Assembly (NCBI GenBank): GCA_017394515.1
Contig: JAFPXY010000064.1
Location: 1-49,352 of the forward strand
DNA from: Bacillota bacterium
GTDB taxonomy: Bacteria > Bacillota > Clostridia > Peptostreptococcales > Anaerovoracaceae
Direction of reading: 5' to 3'
Length of the DNA: 49,352 nt
In this document: positions 18,018 to 27,417 of the stretch, one piece after another
How positions within the stretch are numbered: position 1 is the first letter of the stretch
Layout of the letters: every line of letters begins with the position of its first letter
Program-made: the position numbers and the translations under genes
The notes under the pieces: generated by a model
Seen by the model: the letters and a program-made list of their open reading frames with translations, nothing else
What the model was told of the DNA's origin: nothing
The model's database searches: none

Positions 18018-19640
18018 ATGATCACCGGTGCTGAAGCTATGGTAAAATGCCTGGAGGCAGAAGGAATAACCAGGATATTCGGATATCCCGGAGTTGCCAT
18101 AGCGCCTTTTTATGAAGGATTGTACAATTCAAACATCGAGCACATCCTGGTACGTCAGGAACAGGCAGCGGGACACGCAGCCTCCGGCGTCGCCAGAGTA
18201 TCAAGAAAGCCTGCCGTGTGCGTCACCACCTCAGGTCCCGGAGCCACCAATCTGATCACAGCTCTGGCTACGGCCTATGCGGACAGTATCCCCGTGGTCG
18301 CCATCACAGGACAGGTGTCCTCCGATCTTTTGGGAAAGGACGTCTTCCAGGAAGCTGATATGACCGGAGCAACCGAGTCCTTTACCAAATATCGCTATCT
18401 GGTAAAAGATGTAAATGACATCCCAAGGATCTTCAAGGAGGCCTTCTACATCGCCAATACCGGCCGTAAAGGTCCGGTCTTGATCGATGTTCCCATCGAT
18501 ATCCAGCAGGCCAAATTAAAGAAGGAATTCAAGTACCCCGACAAGGTGGAGATCCGCGGATACAGGCCCAGCACCAAGGGTAACAAGCAACAGCTCTCCA
18601 AGGTCATCCAGGCCATAAGAAGAGCCAGGAAGCCAATTATTTGCACCGGAGGCGGCGTCATCTTAGGAAATGGCGAAGACCACATCAGACGTTTCTGCGA
18701 GAAGTTCAACATTCCCTGCGTTTCAACCATGATGGGTATCGGCGTCCTTCCCAAGGCTCACCCTCTGTACTTCGGTATGCTGGGAAATAACGGCAAGCCC
18801 TACGCTAACCGCGCCATCGCCCTTTCCGACCTCATGATCATCGTGGGCGCCAGAATCGCTGACAGGACCGTGCCTACGCCGGATAAACTGGAGAGTCAGG
18901 TAAAGATCATACATATAGATATCGATACAGCTGAGATTGGTAAGAATCTCGGTCCCACCATTCCTTTGGTAGGAGATGTAAAGAACATCTTTGACGAGCT
19001 CATCAAGGCAGACATTCAGCCTAAGGCCGACTCCTGGATCGAAGAGCTCAACGAGATCAAGCACAGCACCATTGACAGCAGAGTCTTCAGCGACAAGCTG
19101 GTGAACCCTAACACCCTGGTGCAGCTGCTTTCCGAAAAGATGGACGATGACGCCATCTACGTGGCCGACGTGGGACAGAATCAGCTCTGGTCTGCGGATA
19201 ACTACGTCATGAAGAAAGGCCGTTTCTTAACCACAGGCGGCATGGGCACCATGGGCTACTCCATTCCCTGCGGCATGGGAGTCAAGATGTATGCACCTGA
19301 CAAGCAAGTGGTCTGCGTAATCGGTGACGGAGCTTTCCAGATGTCCATGAACGAGCTGGCCACCATCAAGGATCACGATGTACCTCTTAAGATACTCATC
19401 ATAAAGAATCGCTATCTGGGACTTGTCAGAGAGTACCAGGATAAGACATATGATGGTCACTATTCAGGAGTTGAACTCTTCGACTATCCTCACTGCGATA
19501 AGATAGCTGAAGCCTATGATATGCCCTACTTCCACGCTTCTCATACAGATGAACTGAATGAGACCCTGGATCAGTTCCTGGCATGCAAAGAAGCCTGCCT
19601 CATGGTCTGCGACGTGGACTGGACGGATAATTCTAAGTAA
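18018..19640 (+). CDS. ilvB: Acetolactate synthase, large (catalytic) subunit
   Basis: 540 residues. Thiamine-diphosphate enzyme that joins two pyruvates, or pyruvate and 2-oxobutyrate, in the first common step of valine, leucine and isoleucine synthesis. Landmarks: RQEQAAGHAASG (the catalytic Glu in QEQA, about residue 47), TSGPGATNL (about 76-84), and the ThDP/Mg motif GDGAFQMSMNEL (about 434-445). Slightly shorter than many IlvB proteins (about 560-590). The small subunit gene follows after 14 bases, confirming an anabolic enzyme rather than a catabolic AlsS. Confidence 0.95.
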   Translation: MITGAEAMVKCLEAEGITRIFGYPGVAIAPFYEGLYNSNIEHILVRQEQAAGHAASGVARVSRKPAVCVTTSGPGATNLITALATAYADSIPVVAITGQVSSDLLGKDVFQEADMTGATESFTKYRYLVKDVNDIPRIFKEAFYIANTGRKGPVLIDVPIDIQQAKLKKEFKYPDKVEIRGYRPSTKGNKQQLSKVIQAIRRARKPIICTGGGVILGNGEDHIRRFCEKFNIPCVSTMMGIGVLPKAHPLYFGMLGNNGKPYANRAIALSDLMIIVGARIADRTVPTPDKLESQVKIIHIDIDTAEIGKNLGPTIPLVGDVKNIFDELIKADIQPKADSWIEELNEIKHSTIDSRVFSDKLVNPNTLVQLLSEKMDDDAIYVADVGQNQLWSADNYVMKKGRFLTTGGMGTMGYSIPCGMGVKMYAPDKQVVCVIGDGAFQMSMNELATIKDHDVPLKILIIKNRYLGLVREYQDKTYDGHYSGVELFDYPHCDKIAEAYDMPYFHASHTDELNETLDQFLACKEACLMVCDVDWTDNSK

Positions 19641-19654
19641 GGAGGTGCACGGAT

Positions 19655-20128
19655 ATGAAAGGAATATTTACAGTATTAGTAGAAAACAAATCCGGTGTAC
19701 TTTCTCAGATCTCCGGACTGTTCGCAAGACGTGGCTTCAACATCGATAGCTTGGCTGTAGGTGAGACCGAGCGCCACGACATCTCCTCCATGACCATAGT
19801 TTCCACAGGAGATGAGAGGACCATCGATCAGATAGAGAAGCACCTGAACAAAAAAATCGACGTAATCAAGGTGCGCCGACTGGATGAGGCTCAGACCATC
19901 TCTCTGGAGATGATGCTCATGAAGGTCTCATACAACCCTAACAATAGAGCCTCCCTCATAGAGCTCTGCACCATCACCGGAGCCAAGATCATGCATGTGT
20001 CACCTAAGCACATAATAATCGAGCTCCACAATACTCCGGATTTCATAGAGAATTTCATCGAACTGGTAAGGACTTACGGCATAGTTGAGATCCAGAGGAC
20101 CGGAACCATTTCACTGGAAAAGAACTAA
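19655..20128 (+). CDS. ilvN: Acetolactate synthase, small (regulatory) subunit
   Basis: 157 residues. N-terminal ACT domain (KGIFTVLVENKSGVLSQISG, then FARRGFNIDSLAVGETE) that binds valine for feedback control, and a C-terminal ALS small-subunit domain. Normal length for IlvN/IlvH. GGAGGTG lies 9 bases before the ATG and the gene follows ilvB closely. Confidence 0.96.
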   Translation: MKGIFTVLVENKSGVLSQISGLFARRGFNIDSLAVGETERHDISSMTIVSTGDERTIDQIEKHLNKKIDVIKVRRLDEAQTISLEMMLMKVSYNPNNRASLIELCTITGAKIMHVSPKHIIIELHNTPDFIENFIELVRTYGIVEIQRTGTISLEKN

Positions 20129-20188
20129 GAAAAATTAATCATGGCAGCCATCCGTGGCTGCCATTGAAATGATAAAATGGAGATAGAT

Positions 20189-21397
20189 ATGAAATACGAT
20201 TTTACAAGCATTCTTGACAGAAGAGGCATGGACGCCATCGCAGTAGACCCCGGTACAGATCCTTACGGTATCGCTCCCAAAGGAAAGATCCGCGAAGGTT
20301 TCGACATTATTCCCATGTGGGTCGCTGACATGAACTTTGCCACCGCACCTACCATCACCGAAGCTATCATCGAACGTGCAAAGCACCCGGCTTTCGGATA
20401 TTTTGCGCCCAGAAAGGAATACTTCGATTCCATCATAAGTTGGCAGACAAGACGTAACGGTGCGGAAGGCCTTGAGGCTAAACACATCGGATATCAGAAC
20501 GGCGTGCTGGGAGGAGTTATAAGCGCGCTGAAAGTTCTTTGCTCCGATGGAGACAACGTGCTGGTGCACGCCCCCACCTACGTAGGCTTCCTTGAGGAAG
20601 TTGGCGCTGTGGGTTATAACCTCATCGGCAGCGAACTTCAAAAAGACGCTGACGGCGTCTGGCGCATGGACTACGAGGACATGGAACAGAAGATCAAGCG
20701 CTACCACATCCACACAGCCATCATGTGCTCTCCCCACAATCCTACCGGTCGCGTATGGACCCGCGGGGAGCTTGAGAAAGCTTATGAACTGTTCAAAAAA
20801 TATAACGTGTACGTAGTATCCGATGAGATCTGGTCCGACCTGATCCTCAAGGGCTACAAGCATGTACCTCTTCAGTCAGTATCGGAAGACGCCAAGTACC
20901 GCACCGTGGCCATGTACGCCCCTTCCAAGACCTTTAACCTGGCAGGTCTTCAGGGAAGCTATCACATCATCTATAACGATTATCTTCGTGATCGTATAGC
21001 ACGTCAGTCCGCCCTTCCCGTGTATAACGCCATGAATGTGCTTTCCATGCACGCCCTGATCGGAGCTTACAAACCCGAGGGCGAAGAGTGGCTGGATGAG
21101 CTTCGTGAAGTTCTCACCAAGAACGTGGATTTCGCCTGCGATTTCATACACGAAAACTTCCCCGGCGTGGAAGTATCTCATCCCCAGGGCACATACATGC
21201 TGCTCCTGGACTGCGGCAAGTGGCTCAACGTCCACAATAAGACCCTGGATCAGCTCCTTGAGTCCGGCGTGGAGGTAGGCATCCTCTGGCAGGACGGCCG
21301 CCAGTTTAACAGGCCTGATTCCATCCGTCTGAACCTGGCCCTCCCCTTCTCAAGAGTTGAGGAAGCCTTCAGAAGGATGAAGGAATATGTATTTTGA
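20189..21397 (+). CDS. PatB/MalY-type aminotransferase, probable cystathionine beta-lyase
   Basis: 402 residues from the second ATG (20189), which has GGAG 6 bases upstream; the ATG at 20177 overlaps that site. PLP fold type I, MalY/PatB subgroup: MWVADMNFATAPTI near residue 45, HNPTGRVWT (about 181-189), VSDEIWSDLIL, and the PLP lysine in APSKTFNLAGLQ. The group cleaves C-S bonds of cystathionine or cysteine conjugates, and some members transaminate. It follows ilvN by 60 bases, and a strong terminator follows. The exact substrate is open. Confidence 0.9.
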   Translation: MKYDFTSILDRRGMDAIAVDPGTDPYGIAPKGKIREGFDIIPMWVADMNFATAPTITEAIIERAKHPAFGYFAPRKEYFDSIISWQTRRNGAEGLEAKHIGYQNGVLGGVISALKVLCSDGDNVLVHAPTYVGFLEEVGAVGYNLIGSELQKDADGVWRMDYEDMEQKIKRYHIHTAIMCSPHNPTGRVWTRGELEKAYELFKKYNVYVVSDEIWSDLILKGYKHVPLQSVSEDAKYRTVAMYAPSKTFNLAGLQGSYHIIYNDYLRDRIARQSALPVYNAMNVLSMHALIGAYKPEGEEWLDELREVLTKNVDFACDFIHENFPGVEVSHPQGTYMLLLDCGKWLNVHNKTLDQLLESGVEVGILWQDGRQFNRPDSIRLNLALPFSRVEEAFRRMKEYVF

Positions 21398-21403
21398 TAA
21401 AAC

Positions 21404-21432
21404 AAAAAGGACTTGCGAACAAGTCCTTTTTT
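21404..21432. terminator. Bidirectional terminator between patB-like gene and ybaK remnant
   Basis: 12-bp perfect stem AAAAAGGACTTG/CAAGTCCTTTTT with a 4-base loop CGAA, ending in T6 on the plus strand and AT-flanked on the minus strand. It can end both converging transcripts. Confidence 0.88.
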
Positions 21433-21442
21433 AATGATTTTA

Positions 21443-21921
21443 TCATACCAGCGCCGCAAAGGATGCCTTCGCGGCACCTGCCAGGTCGTCAGGCGCAAGC
21501 TCGATCTGATAGCCCACCTTCCCGGCGCTCACAAACATCCTCTCGTATAAAATGGCGCTCTCATGTATATAAGTCGGGAAAGGCTTCTTCATGCCCACCC
21601 TCGAGCATCCTCCGTGGACGTAGCCTGTGAGAGGCAGAAGCTCCTTTTGCTTGATCATGGCGATGGCCTTCTCGCCGCAGGCCTTGGCGGCCTTCTTCAG
21701 ATCCAGCTCCTCAGCTACCGGGATCACAAATACATAGTAAGCCCCGGTCTTGCCCTGGTCACCAGAGTCTTAAAAACTCTTTCCACTTCCTCGCCAAGGA
21801 TCCCCGCGATCTCCACGCCGGTCATGGTAGGGTTCGCCTCGTAGGTGTGGCTCTCATATTCTATGTTCATGCTGTCCAGAAGGCGCATGACATTTGTCTT
21901 GTCATTCTTCTTAGCTTTCAT
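21443..21921 (-). pseudogene. ybaK/ebsC-family aminoacyl-tRNA deacylase, broken by a frameshift
   Basis: Two reading frames together make one YbaK-type (Cys-tRNA(Pro) deacylase) protein of about 158 residues. The first, 21724-21921, runs to VFKTLVTR, including the conserved Lys of the active site, then goes out of frame and stops. The second, 21443-21727, holds the rest: [19 protein letters not shown] and the signature [12 protein letters not shown]. Restoring one G in the GGG run opposite 21753-21755 joins them as [19 protein letters not shown], exactly the family pattern. The loss of one base may be real decay, a slippage variant or a sequencing error. It starts in a 4-base overlap with sfsA. 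Confidence 0.85.
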
Positions 21922-22580
21922 TTTATTACCATCTCATCAGGTTCCACATGGCATTTAAGGAATAATATCTCTACCCCTGCCGCCTCCGCGTCTGCCATGG
22001 CGACCGCGAACTCCGGGTCAGCCTTCGCGTAAGGTCTTACCTCTTCCACCCCATCCATCTGTATCACGAAGGCGAGGATAGCGTGATAACCTTCGTTCTT
22101 CGCCTTGATCAGCTCTCTGATGTGGCGGACGCCTCGTTCCGTCGGCGCATCCGGGAAGTAACCCATGCCGTCGAACTCCAGGGTGCAGCCCTTCACCTCC
22201 ATCAGGAATCTTTCGCAGTCTAAGCCGGAACCCTTCTCCATATAGAAGTCGATCCTGGAATCGCCGTACTTGTATTCAGGCCTGACATAGTCGAAGTCCT
22301 GCCCATCCAGCCATTCCTTCACCGCCTTGTTCGGCGCCTGGCTGTCGATGTTAAAGAGCACTCCCGTGGACTTTCTGACCGCCACCAGGTCGTACCTGGT
22401 CTTTCTGCCCGGCGTTCCGGGCTCCGTCAGCCAGACCTCACAGCCCGGGATCATGAGTTCCCCCAGGCGGCCGGTGTTTTTCACATGAACGGTCTCCCGG
22501 ACACCGTCTATATCAACTTCTGCGATGAACCGGTTCGGCCTCTTAAGGAAGACCGCCCGGGTTATGTTATCGTACTTCAA
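21918..22580 (-). CDS. sfsA: SfsA-family DNA/RNA nuclease or sugar-fermentation stimulation protein
   Basis: 220 residues. N-terminal OB-like part (FIAEVDIDGVRETVHVKNTGRLGEL) and a PD-(D/E)XK-like core (YGDSRIDFYMEKG, then FLMEVKGCTLE), with PDAPTERGVRHIREL as the family signature. SfsA was named for an effect on maltose metabolism in E. coli; nuclease activity is suggested by the fold. The start is a TTG at 22580, placed 9 bases after GGAGG; the upstream ATG in another frame runs into a stop. Overlaps the ybaK remnant by 4 bases. Confidence 0.93.
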   Translation of the reverse strand: MKYDNITRAVFLKRPNRFIAEVDIDGVRETVHVKNTGRLGELMIPGCEVWLTEPGTPGRKTRYDLVAVRKSTGVLFNIDSQAPNKAVKEWLDGQDFDYVRPEYKYGDSRIDFYMEKGSGLDCERFLMEVKGCTLEFDGMGYFPDAPTERGVRHIRELIKAKNEGYHAILAFVIQMDGVEEVRPYAKADPEFAVAMADAEAAGVEILFLKCHVEPDEMVIK

Positions 22581-22642
22581 TGGTCATATCCTCCGTGTAA
22601 TATACTATCATAATGAACGTTAGCGTGCAATATGTCTTAGCG

Positions 22643-22685
22643 CAAACAAAAACACCACCGGATCACCTATTAGGTGTTCCGGCGG
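22643..22685 (-). terminator. Terminator of the leucine-rich-repeat gene
   Basis: CCGCCGGA/TCCGGTGG outer stem (one G-T pair) with an inner CACCTA/TAGGTG stem, then GTGTTTTTGTTTGC on the minus strand. Confidence 0.8.
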
Positions 22686-22712
22686 CTTGATTTATCTGAT
22701 AGTTATTTCAGA

Positions 22713-25253
22713 TTAATTCGTCTTAACTGATTTCTTGGCGGACCAAGCGGAATAATATTTAGTGCCACTTACAGTCTTATATGTTCTGACCTGAACATAG
22801 TATTTTTTCTTAGCAATAAGCTTGGTAACCTTCTTTGAAAGAGTCTTGTTAGAAGTAATTGTCAGTTTTTTTGCACCTGCCATGGACGACTTGGTGCTGT
22901 AACGGATCTGATATCCGGTGGTCTGAGTTGTCTGCTTATTCCACTTGACATTGAAGCCTTTTTTGGCTGCAGCGAGGTCTGAAATGCTGGTTCCCTTAGG
23001 AACTATTTTGAAAGTTCCTGTGAGCTTTCCCCTATAGTTGCCGATACCTGTAACAGTAAATGAAGCCTTCCCGACTTTTTTGTTATTAGACCAAGCAATA
23101 CTGAAACATTTGCCATTACCAAGTTTGATAACCTTGCCGTCTGGTCCGATGGCACTAATAGCGGGAACAGCGTTCACCGGGAAACCTGTATACGTCTTAT
23201 CAGTAATTTTCTTCATTGAAGTCTTTGATGCGGGCTTATCCAAATATGCATGTATCATAAAGTATTTGATAATATTGGATCCTTCGAACATGTTTGTACC
23301 TTTGATTTCTACTGTACATTTCCCCGGTCCGATATTGTTTGTAAAGTGAACTATATAATCAAGTCCTTCCTCAAGTTTAATGCCTTTATAATCAAGACTT
23401 ATATCCAGTGAAACAGGCTTCCCAGTATATTCCATATCTGTAATTTCAGTATGGACCGCTTCTCTAATTTTCCCCCCATTGATATCACAAAACGGGAATC
23501 CGTAACTGCTCGCATAATCCTCAGCTGGCTCTCCCGCAAATCCGAAAACAATTAAGCTTGAATTATTTGGTATGGATAATCCGTCATACAATGATTTTGT
23601 ATCAGAAGTACTATAGAACCTTTTTATATTATTACAACCGCTGAAAAGACCGACTCCTGTATCATTCATATCACTATAAATATAAAGATATTTTAGATTA
23701 TCACAGCCCTTAAAGGCGTAATTACCTATTTTAGTGCAACTTATATGAACCTCTTCCAGTGAATCACAACTCATAAATGCATTTGAGCCAATCGCATAGA
23801 TTCCATCTAAATTGATTTCACTAAGTGAAGTACAGTTTGCAAAAGTATATTCATCAATAGTCTTAACACTTCTCGGCCAATGAACTCTGGCGAGTCCATT
23901 ACAAGAGTTAAATGCATCTTTTCCTATTTCTTTCATACCATCAGGGAGTATTACTTTCTTAAGAGAACTGCAGCAAGAGAAACAGTGTTCTCCTATAATC
24001 GTTAAAGACTCAGGTATCTCAATATCCTTCAGGCTTCTACAGCCATAAAACGTATAAGGGCCAAATTCTGTAAGGTCATTACTGTAATAAACCTCTTCTA
24101 AGCTTTTGCAGCCCGAAAACAATTGTTGAGGCAAAACCTGAATATTGCTCGGTATAGAGATATCAACTAATGATTCGCAATCTTTAAAAGCTGCTTTACC
24201 GATTTGAGAAACGCTTTCCGGAATTGATATTTCCGTCATTGCAATGCAACCTTCAAATGCCGAGTCTTCTATCGATATGAGGGTTTCAGGGAGGACTGCA
24301 CTTCTTAGAGCAGCGCAATCGAGGAATATTCCTGCAGGAAGAATTTCAATATTCTCCGAAATTACTATTTCAGATAGTTTTATGCAATCAGCAAAAGCTC
24401 TGCTTCCAATATCGGTAAGTGTTGCAGGCAAAGTGATTTCCTTAAGATTATTGCAATTATCAAAAGCACTGGAACCTATAACTTCAACTCCCTCCGGTAT
24501 ATTGATATGTTCCATGCTTACGCATTCTCTGAAAACAGACGACTGGATTTCTTTAACAGATACCGGAATAATAACGTTCTTTAGGCTTGAGCAATAGAAA
24601 AACATATTATAAGACAAAGACTCAAGCCCCTCAGGAAGTCTTACTTCTTCCATGCCGTAGCATCCATAAAAAGCATCATGTCCAATACTTTCAACACTAT
24701 CAGGAATATATATATTCTTCAGTGTATGACATTGATAAAAAGCTTCATCCTCAATAGTTTTTATATTATCAGGTATGGTTATTTCCGTGAGACTCCAGCA
24801 TGATTTAAATAATCCTTTGCTGATAGTGTCAGCAGAAAAAGGAATATTTATCGAATGCATATACCTGCAATTTGAAAAAGCATATTCTCCTATCAATGAT
24901 ACAGTATCGGCAATAACAACTTCTTCTAATTTATCATGCAGGTAAAAAGCAGAACTACCTATACTTGTAACTCCCTCTTCAATAACTATTCTTTTGACTA
25001 ATGCTCTATCATATCCACGATCCTCATGCCATGAGTCGGACATTGCGCCTGTGCCGGATATGATAAGCCGTCCATCATCATAAAGTGTCCATATTAAATT
25101 GTTGCCATCGATCCCACAGTTCCCACTGCCTACCACTCCTGTAGGTTCTGACTGATCCATTGCAAAAGCAACCCCTGTCCCTGAGAAGGACATGGCCAGC
25201 GCAAGAATCAGAAATAATAATATGATAAAGATTTTTCTCATAGCGAACACCAT
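22713..25253 (-). CDS. Secreted BspA-type leucine-rich-repeat protein with C-terminal fibronectin-like domain
   Basis: 846 residues. An N-terminal signal peptide (MRKIFIILLFLILALAMSFS, cleavage probably near AFA) is followed by about 20 repeats of roughly 23 residues (about 85-580) of the form I-x-x-x-A-F-x-x-C-x-x-L-x-x-I-x-I-P, typical of BspA/TpLRR proteins. An all-beta region follows (about 600-745), then a fibronectin type III-like domain rich in Lys (about 750-846, with YQIRYSTKS and YYVQVRTYKT). There is no LPXTG sorting signal. BspA-like proteins bind host or microbial surfaces; the ligand here is unknown. Its AT content is higher than its neighbours'. Confidence 0.92.
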   Translation of the reverse strand: MVFAMRKIFIILLFLILALAMSFSGTGVAFAMDQSEPTGVVGSGNCGIDGNNLIWTLYDDGRLIISGTGAMSDSWHEDRGYDRALVKRIVIEEGVTSIGSSAFYLHDKLEEVVIADTVSLIGEYAFSNCRYMHSINIPFSADTISKGLFKSCWSLTEITIPDNIKTIEDEAFYQCHTLKNIYIPDSVESIGHDAFYGCYGMEEVRLPEGLESLSYNMFFYCSSLKNVIIPVSVKEIQSSVFRECVSMEHINIPEGVEVIGSSAFDNCNNLKEITLPATLTDIGSRAFADCIKLSEIVISENIEILPAGIFLDCAALRSAVLPETLISIEDSAFEGCIAMTEISIPESVSQIGKAAFKDCESLVDISIPSNIQVLPQQLFSGCKSLEEVYYSNDLTEFGPYTFYGCRSLKDIEIPESLTIIGEHCFSCCSSLKKVILPDGMKEIGKDAFNSCNGLARVHWPRSVKTIDEYTFANCTSLSEINLDGIYAIGSNAFMSCDSLEEVHISCTKIGNYAFKGCDNLKYLYIYSDMNDTGVGLFSGCNNIKRFYSTSDTKSLYDGLSIPNNSSLIVFGFAGEPAEDYASSYGFPFCDINGGKIREAVHTEITDMEYTGKPVSLDISLDYKGIKLEEGLDYIVHFTNNIGPGKCTVEIKGTNMFEGSNIIKYFMIHAYLDKPASKTSMKKITDKTYTGFPVNAVPAISAIGPDGKVIKLGNGKCFSIAWSNNKKVGKASFTVTGIGNYRGKLTGTFKIVPKGTSISDLAAAKKGFNVKWNKQTTQTTGYQIRYSTKSSMAGAKKLTITSNKTLSKKVTKLIAKKKYYVQVRTYKTVSGTKYYSAWSAKKSVKTN

Positions 25254-25441
25254 TTCTTTAAAGCTTTAAAACTATTATAAAACAATTATATCGTAAAACA
25301 CCAGTCAGCGCAACTGAAACGAAAGGCAATCTTGCACCTTCAAAAAAACAAAGAAATTTCAAAACTGGGCTGAAAGTAACGTTTTTATATGATATCATGA
25401 CATCGTAAAATAACACATAAATGCAAAACCAGGCAGTTAAT

Positions 25442-25470
25442 AAACGCAAGTCGAAGGGCTTGCGTTTTTT
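25442..25470 (+). terminator. Terminator-like hairpin upstream of the Rpn remnant
   Basis: AAACGCAAG (25442-25450) and CTTGCGTTT (25459-25467) form a 9-bp stem with an 8-base loop, followed by TTT. It lies 37 bases before the ATG of the Rpn-type remnant, with no plus-strand gene upstream in the last 4 kb. It could be an attenuator or the leftover end of a lost gene. The rest of the gap 25254-25506 shows only AT-rich promoter-like sequence. Confidence 0.55.
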
Positions 25471-25506
25471 GATGCTTTTTTTGCGCGTTTTAAGGAGGTA
25501 AATTCT

Positions 25507-26174
25507 ATGTACAACAACGAAAAAATCAGCTTTTCCTACACTGACCAGTGGGTCTTCCCCACCGTGATGCAGCTCAGAAAGTATAACGCTATACCCCAGC
25601 GCAGCCGATACAACCATTCTATGATGGACATCTCAAGTCTAAAGCGAGGCGATGATTACACCAAACTCAAATCTCAGTATGTTATCTTCGTCTGCGACTT
25701 CGATCCCTTCGGTGAAGGCGAGCCGGTTTATGATTTTCAGATGATTTCTCCAAAAACCGGCTTGAATCTGGATGACAAAACATTTACAATATTTTGAACA
25801 CAAAGGCTGACGATTCACGCATACCGAAGAGGCTCAAGCCATACTTCCAGTACGTAAACACCAGTGAGACTGATGAGAGCGACGTGTTCATAAGTGAGAT
25901 ACATGAGCATGTAAAGGCGGTCAACCAAGACCCGGAATGGAGGGGAGTTCTGATGACGTTAAGAGAAGAGATGCATATCATATACAAGGATGAGTTTGAT
26001 GCTCTGGAGGCCAAAGCTACTGCACAGGGAATGGCTAAAGGCATGGCTAAAGGTATGGTCGAAGGCAAGGCTGAGTTGCTTGCAAACCTTGTGAAAGATC
26101 ATATCCTAAGCATCGAGGAAGCTAAAGCAAGACTTGATGATCCTGAAGTATTAGACAAGTATTTATCCGATTGA
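25507..26174 (+). pseudogene. Rpn/PD-(D/E)XK transposase-family nuclease, truncated and frameshifted
   Basis: Two frames make one degraded Rpn-family protein. 25507-25797 has a short N-terminus and then the family segment RSRYNHSMMDISSL...YVIFVCDFDPFG; it ends DDKTFTIF and stops. 25794-26174 continues NTKADDSRIPKRLKPYFQYV and the coiled tail with the AQGMAKGMAKGMVEGK repeat. One missing T near 25790-25796 explains the break, since normal members read TIFLNTKG here. The catalytic N-terminal third is also deleted: only about 30 residues precede the RTRYYHS-like segment. GGAGG precedes the ATG. These genes spread as loose mobile families; this copy is probably inactive. Confidence 0.8.
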
Positions 26175-26184
26175 TTATTTCATT

Positions 26185-26221
26185 CAAAAAACTCCGGCCC
26201 GGGGCCATCCCCTTGCCGGAG
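26185..26221 (-). terminator. Terminator of the infC-rpmI-rplT operon
   Basis: CTCCGGC/GCCGGAG stem followed on the minus strand by TTTTTTG, 14 bases after the rplT stop. The 3' arm plus T-tract forms one copy of the GAGTTTTTTG motif. Confidence 0.88.
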
Positions 26222-26234
26222 CATTGTATTGATA

Positions 26235-26588
26235 TTAGAGAGCCGCCTTTGCCTTTTCGCAAAGTGCGGTGAAACCTGCTGCATCATAGATAGCCATCTC
26301 GGAGAGCATCTTTCTGTTGATTTCGATTCCGCTCTTCTTGAGACCGTTCATAAGCTTGGAGTAGCTCATGTCGTTCATTCTTGCTGCAGCGTTGATTCTT
26401 GCGATCCACATCTGGCGATACTGTCTCTTCTTAAGCTTTCTTCCGATGTAAGCTGATCTCAGTGATCTCATAACAGCCTGGTTAGCAACCTTGAACTGCT
26501 TGGACTTTGCACCGTAGAAACCCTTAGCCTGCTTTAAAACTTTCTTATGTCTCTTATGGGCATTTAAACCCTTCTTTACTCTTGCCAT
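26235..26588 (-). CDS. rplT: 50S ribosomal protein L20
   Basis: 117 residues, basic. Full-length L20: starts [19 protein letters not shown], with [20 protein letters not shown], the [16 protein letters not shown] segment and the C-terminal [12 protein letters not shown]. Binds 23S rRNA early in assembly and usually represses its own operon through the mRNA leader. Third gene of infC-rpmI-rplT. Confidence 0.99.
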   Translation of the reverse strand: MARVKKGLNAHKRHKKVLKQAKGFYGAKSKQFKVANQAVMRSLRSAYIGRKLKKRQYRQMWIARINAAARMNDMSYSKLMNGLKKSGIEINRKMLSEMAIYDAAGFTALCEKAKAAL

Positions 26589-26603
26589 TCTTCTTACCTC
26601 CTA

Positions 26604-26804
26604 TTATTTAGCCATTGATCTGAGCATTCTCTTTAAGTCTGCTGATGTTAAAGTAGTAGCTTTTCTTAAGCCTCTCTTACGCTTTGCAGCCTTCTTGGTA
26701 AGAATGTGGCTCTTGTATGCCTTGTTTCTCTTAACTTTGCCGGATCCGGTTAAATGTAATCTCTTGCATGCCCCTCTGTGGGATTTCATCTTGTTCTTTG
26801 CCAT
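26604..26804 (-). CDS. rpmI: 50S ribosomal protein L35
   Basis: 66 residues, highly basic: [20 protein letters not shown] and [15 protein letters not shown] are diagnostic of L35. It lies 15 bases before rplT and 91 after infC. Slightly unusual is [14 protein letters not shown], where many family members read PKMKTHKGAAKR. Confidence 0.99.
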   Translation of the reverse strand: MAKNKMKSHRGACKRLHLTGSGKVKRNKAYKSHILTKKAAKRKRGLRKATTLTSADLKRMLRSMAK

Positions 26805-26895
26805 GATGTGTGTTCCTTTCTATATCAATTGATTCTGTAACTTTACGAAGAACCTGCCGGACTTAGGCGCAAAATACGCCCGCGCCCTTAGCAGC

Positions 26896-27417
26896 TTACT
26901 TATCCTTGTCGGACTTAGGGCTGAGGAACATTGTGATGCCTCTACCCTCAAACTTAGGTTTCTTGTCTACGGTGCAGATGTCTGAAAGTGATTCTGCAAA
27001 CTCGTTCATAACCTCGATAGCATGGTTTGCGTAGTCTCTTTCTCTTCCTCTTAAACGTAAGGATACCTTCACGCGGTTTCCTTCCTGGAGGAATTTGGAC
27101 GCGTTCTTTGCTTTAACTTGAATGTCATGTTCCTCGATGAAGGTAGAAAGTCTAACTTCCTTAACTTCAGTGACCTTCTGTCTCTTCTTGGCGTCCTTCT
27201 CTCTCTTCTGGATCTCGTAGCGATACTTGCCGTAGTCGAGAATCTTGCATACCGGGGGATTGGCGTTGGGGGAAACGTTGACTAGGTCAAGGTTCCTTTC
27301 TTCTGCCAGTCTCAGGGCCTCCTCGATGGGAAGGATCCCAAGCATAGCGCCTGTTTCATCGATAACTCTTACTTCTGCGTCACGAATTTCTTCGTTGATC
27401 ATTGCTTCCTTGCTAAT
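26896..27417 (-). CDS. infC: Translation initiation factor IF-3, probable AUU start
   Basis: 173 residues from an ATT codon at 27415-27417, chosen because AGGAGGT lies about 9 bases upstream and because the resulting N-terminus, SKEAMINEEIR, aligns with the ISKDFIINEQIR start of the Bacillus factor. The open frame runs further upstream but through the leader and terminator. N-domain with EVRVIDETGAMLGI, linker PPVCKILDYGKYRYEIQKREK, C-domain with the LSTFIEEHDIQVKAKNASKFL region. IF-3 rejects wrong start codons; an AUU start lets it repress its own synthesis. First gene of the L35-L20 operon, downstream of an L20-type leader. Confidence 0.95.
   Translation of the reverse strand: MSKEAMINEEIRDAEVRVIDETGAMLGILPIEEALRLAEERNLDLVNVSPNANPPVCKILDYGKYRYEIQKREKDAKKRQKVTEVKEVRLSTFIEEHDIQVKAKNASKFLQEGNRVKVSLRLRGRERDYANHAIEVMNEFAESLSDICTVDKKPKFEGRGITMFLSPKSDKDK

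Noticed and set aside
20135-20863. 242-residue minus-strand open frame opposite the PatB-like gene
   Set aside because: Antisense shadow of a well-conserved PLP enzyme.
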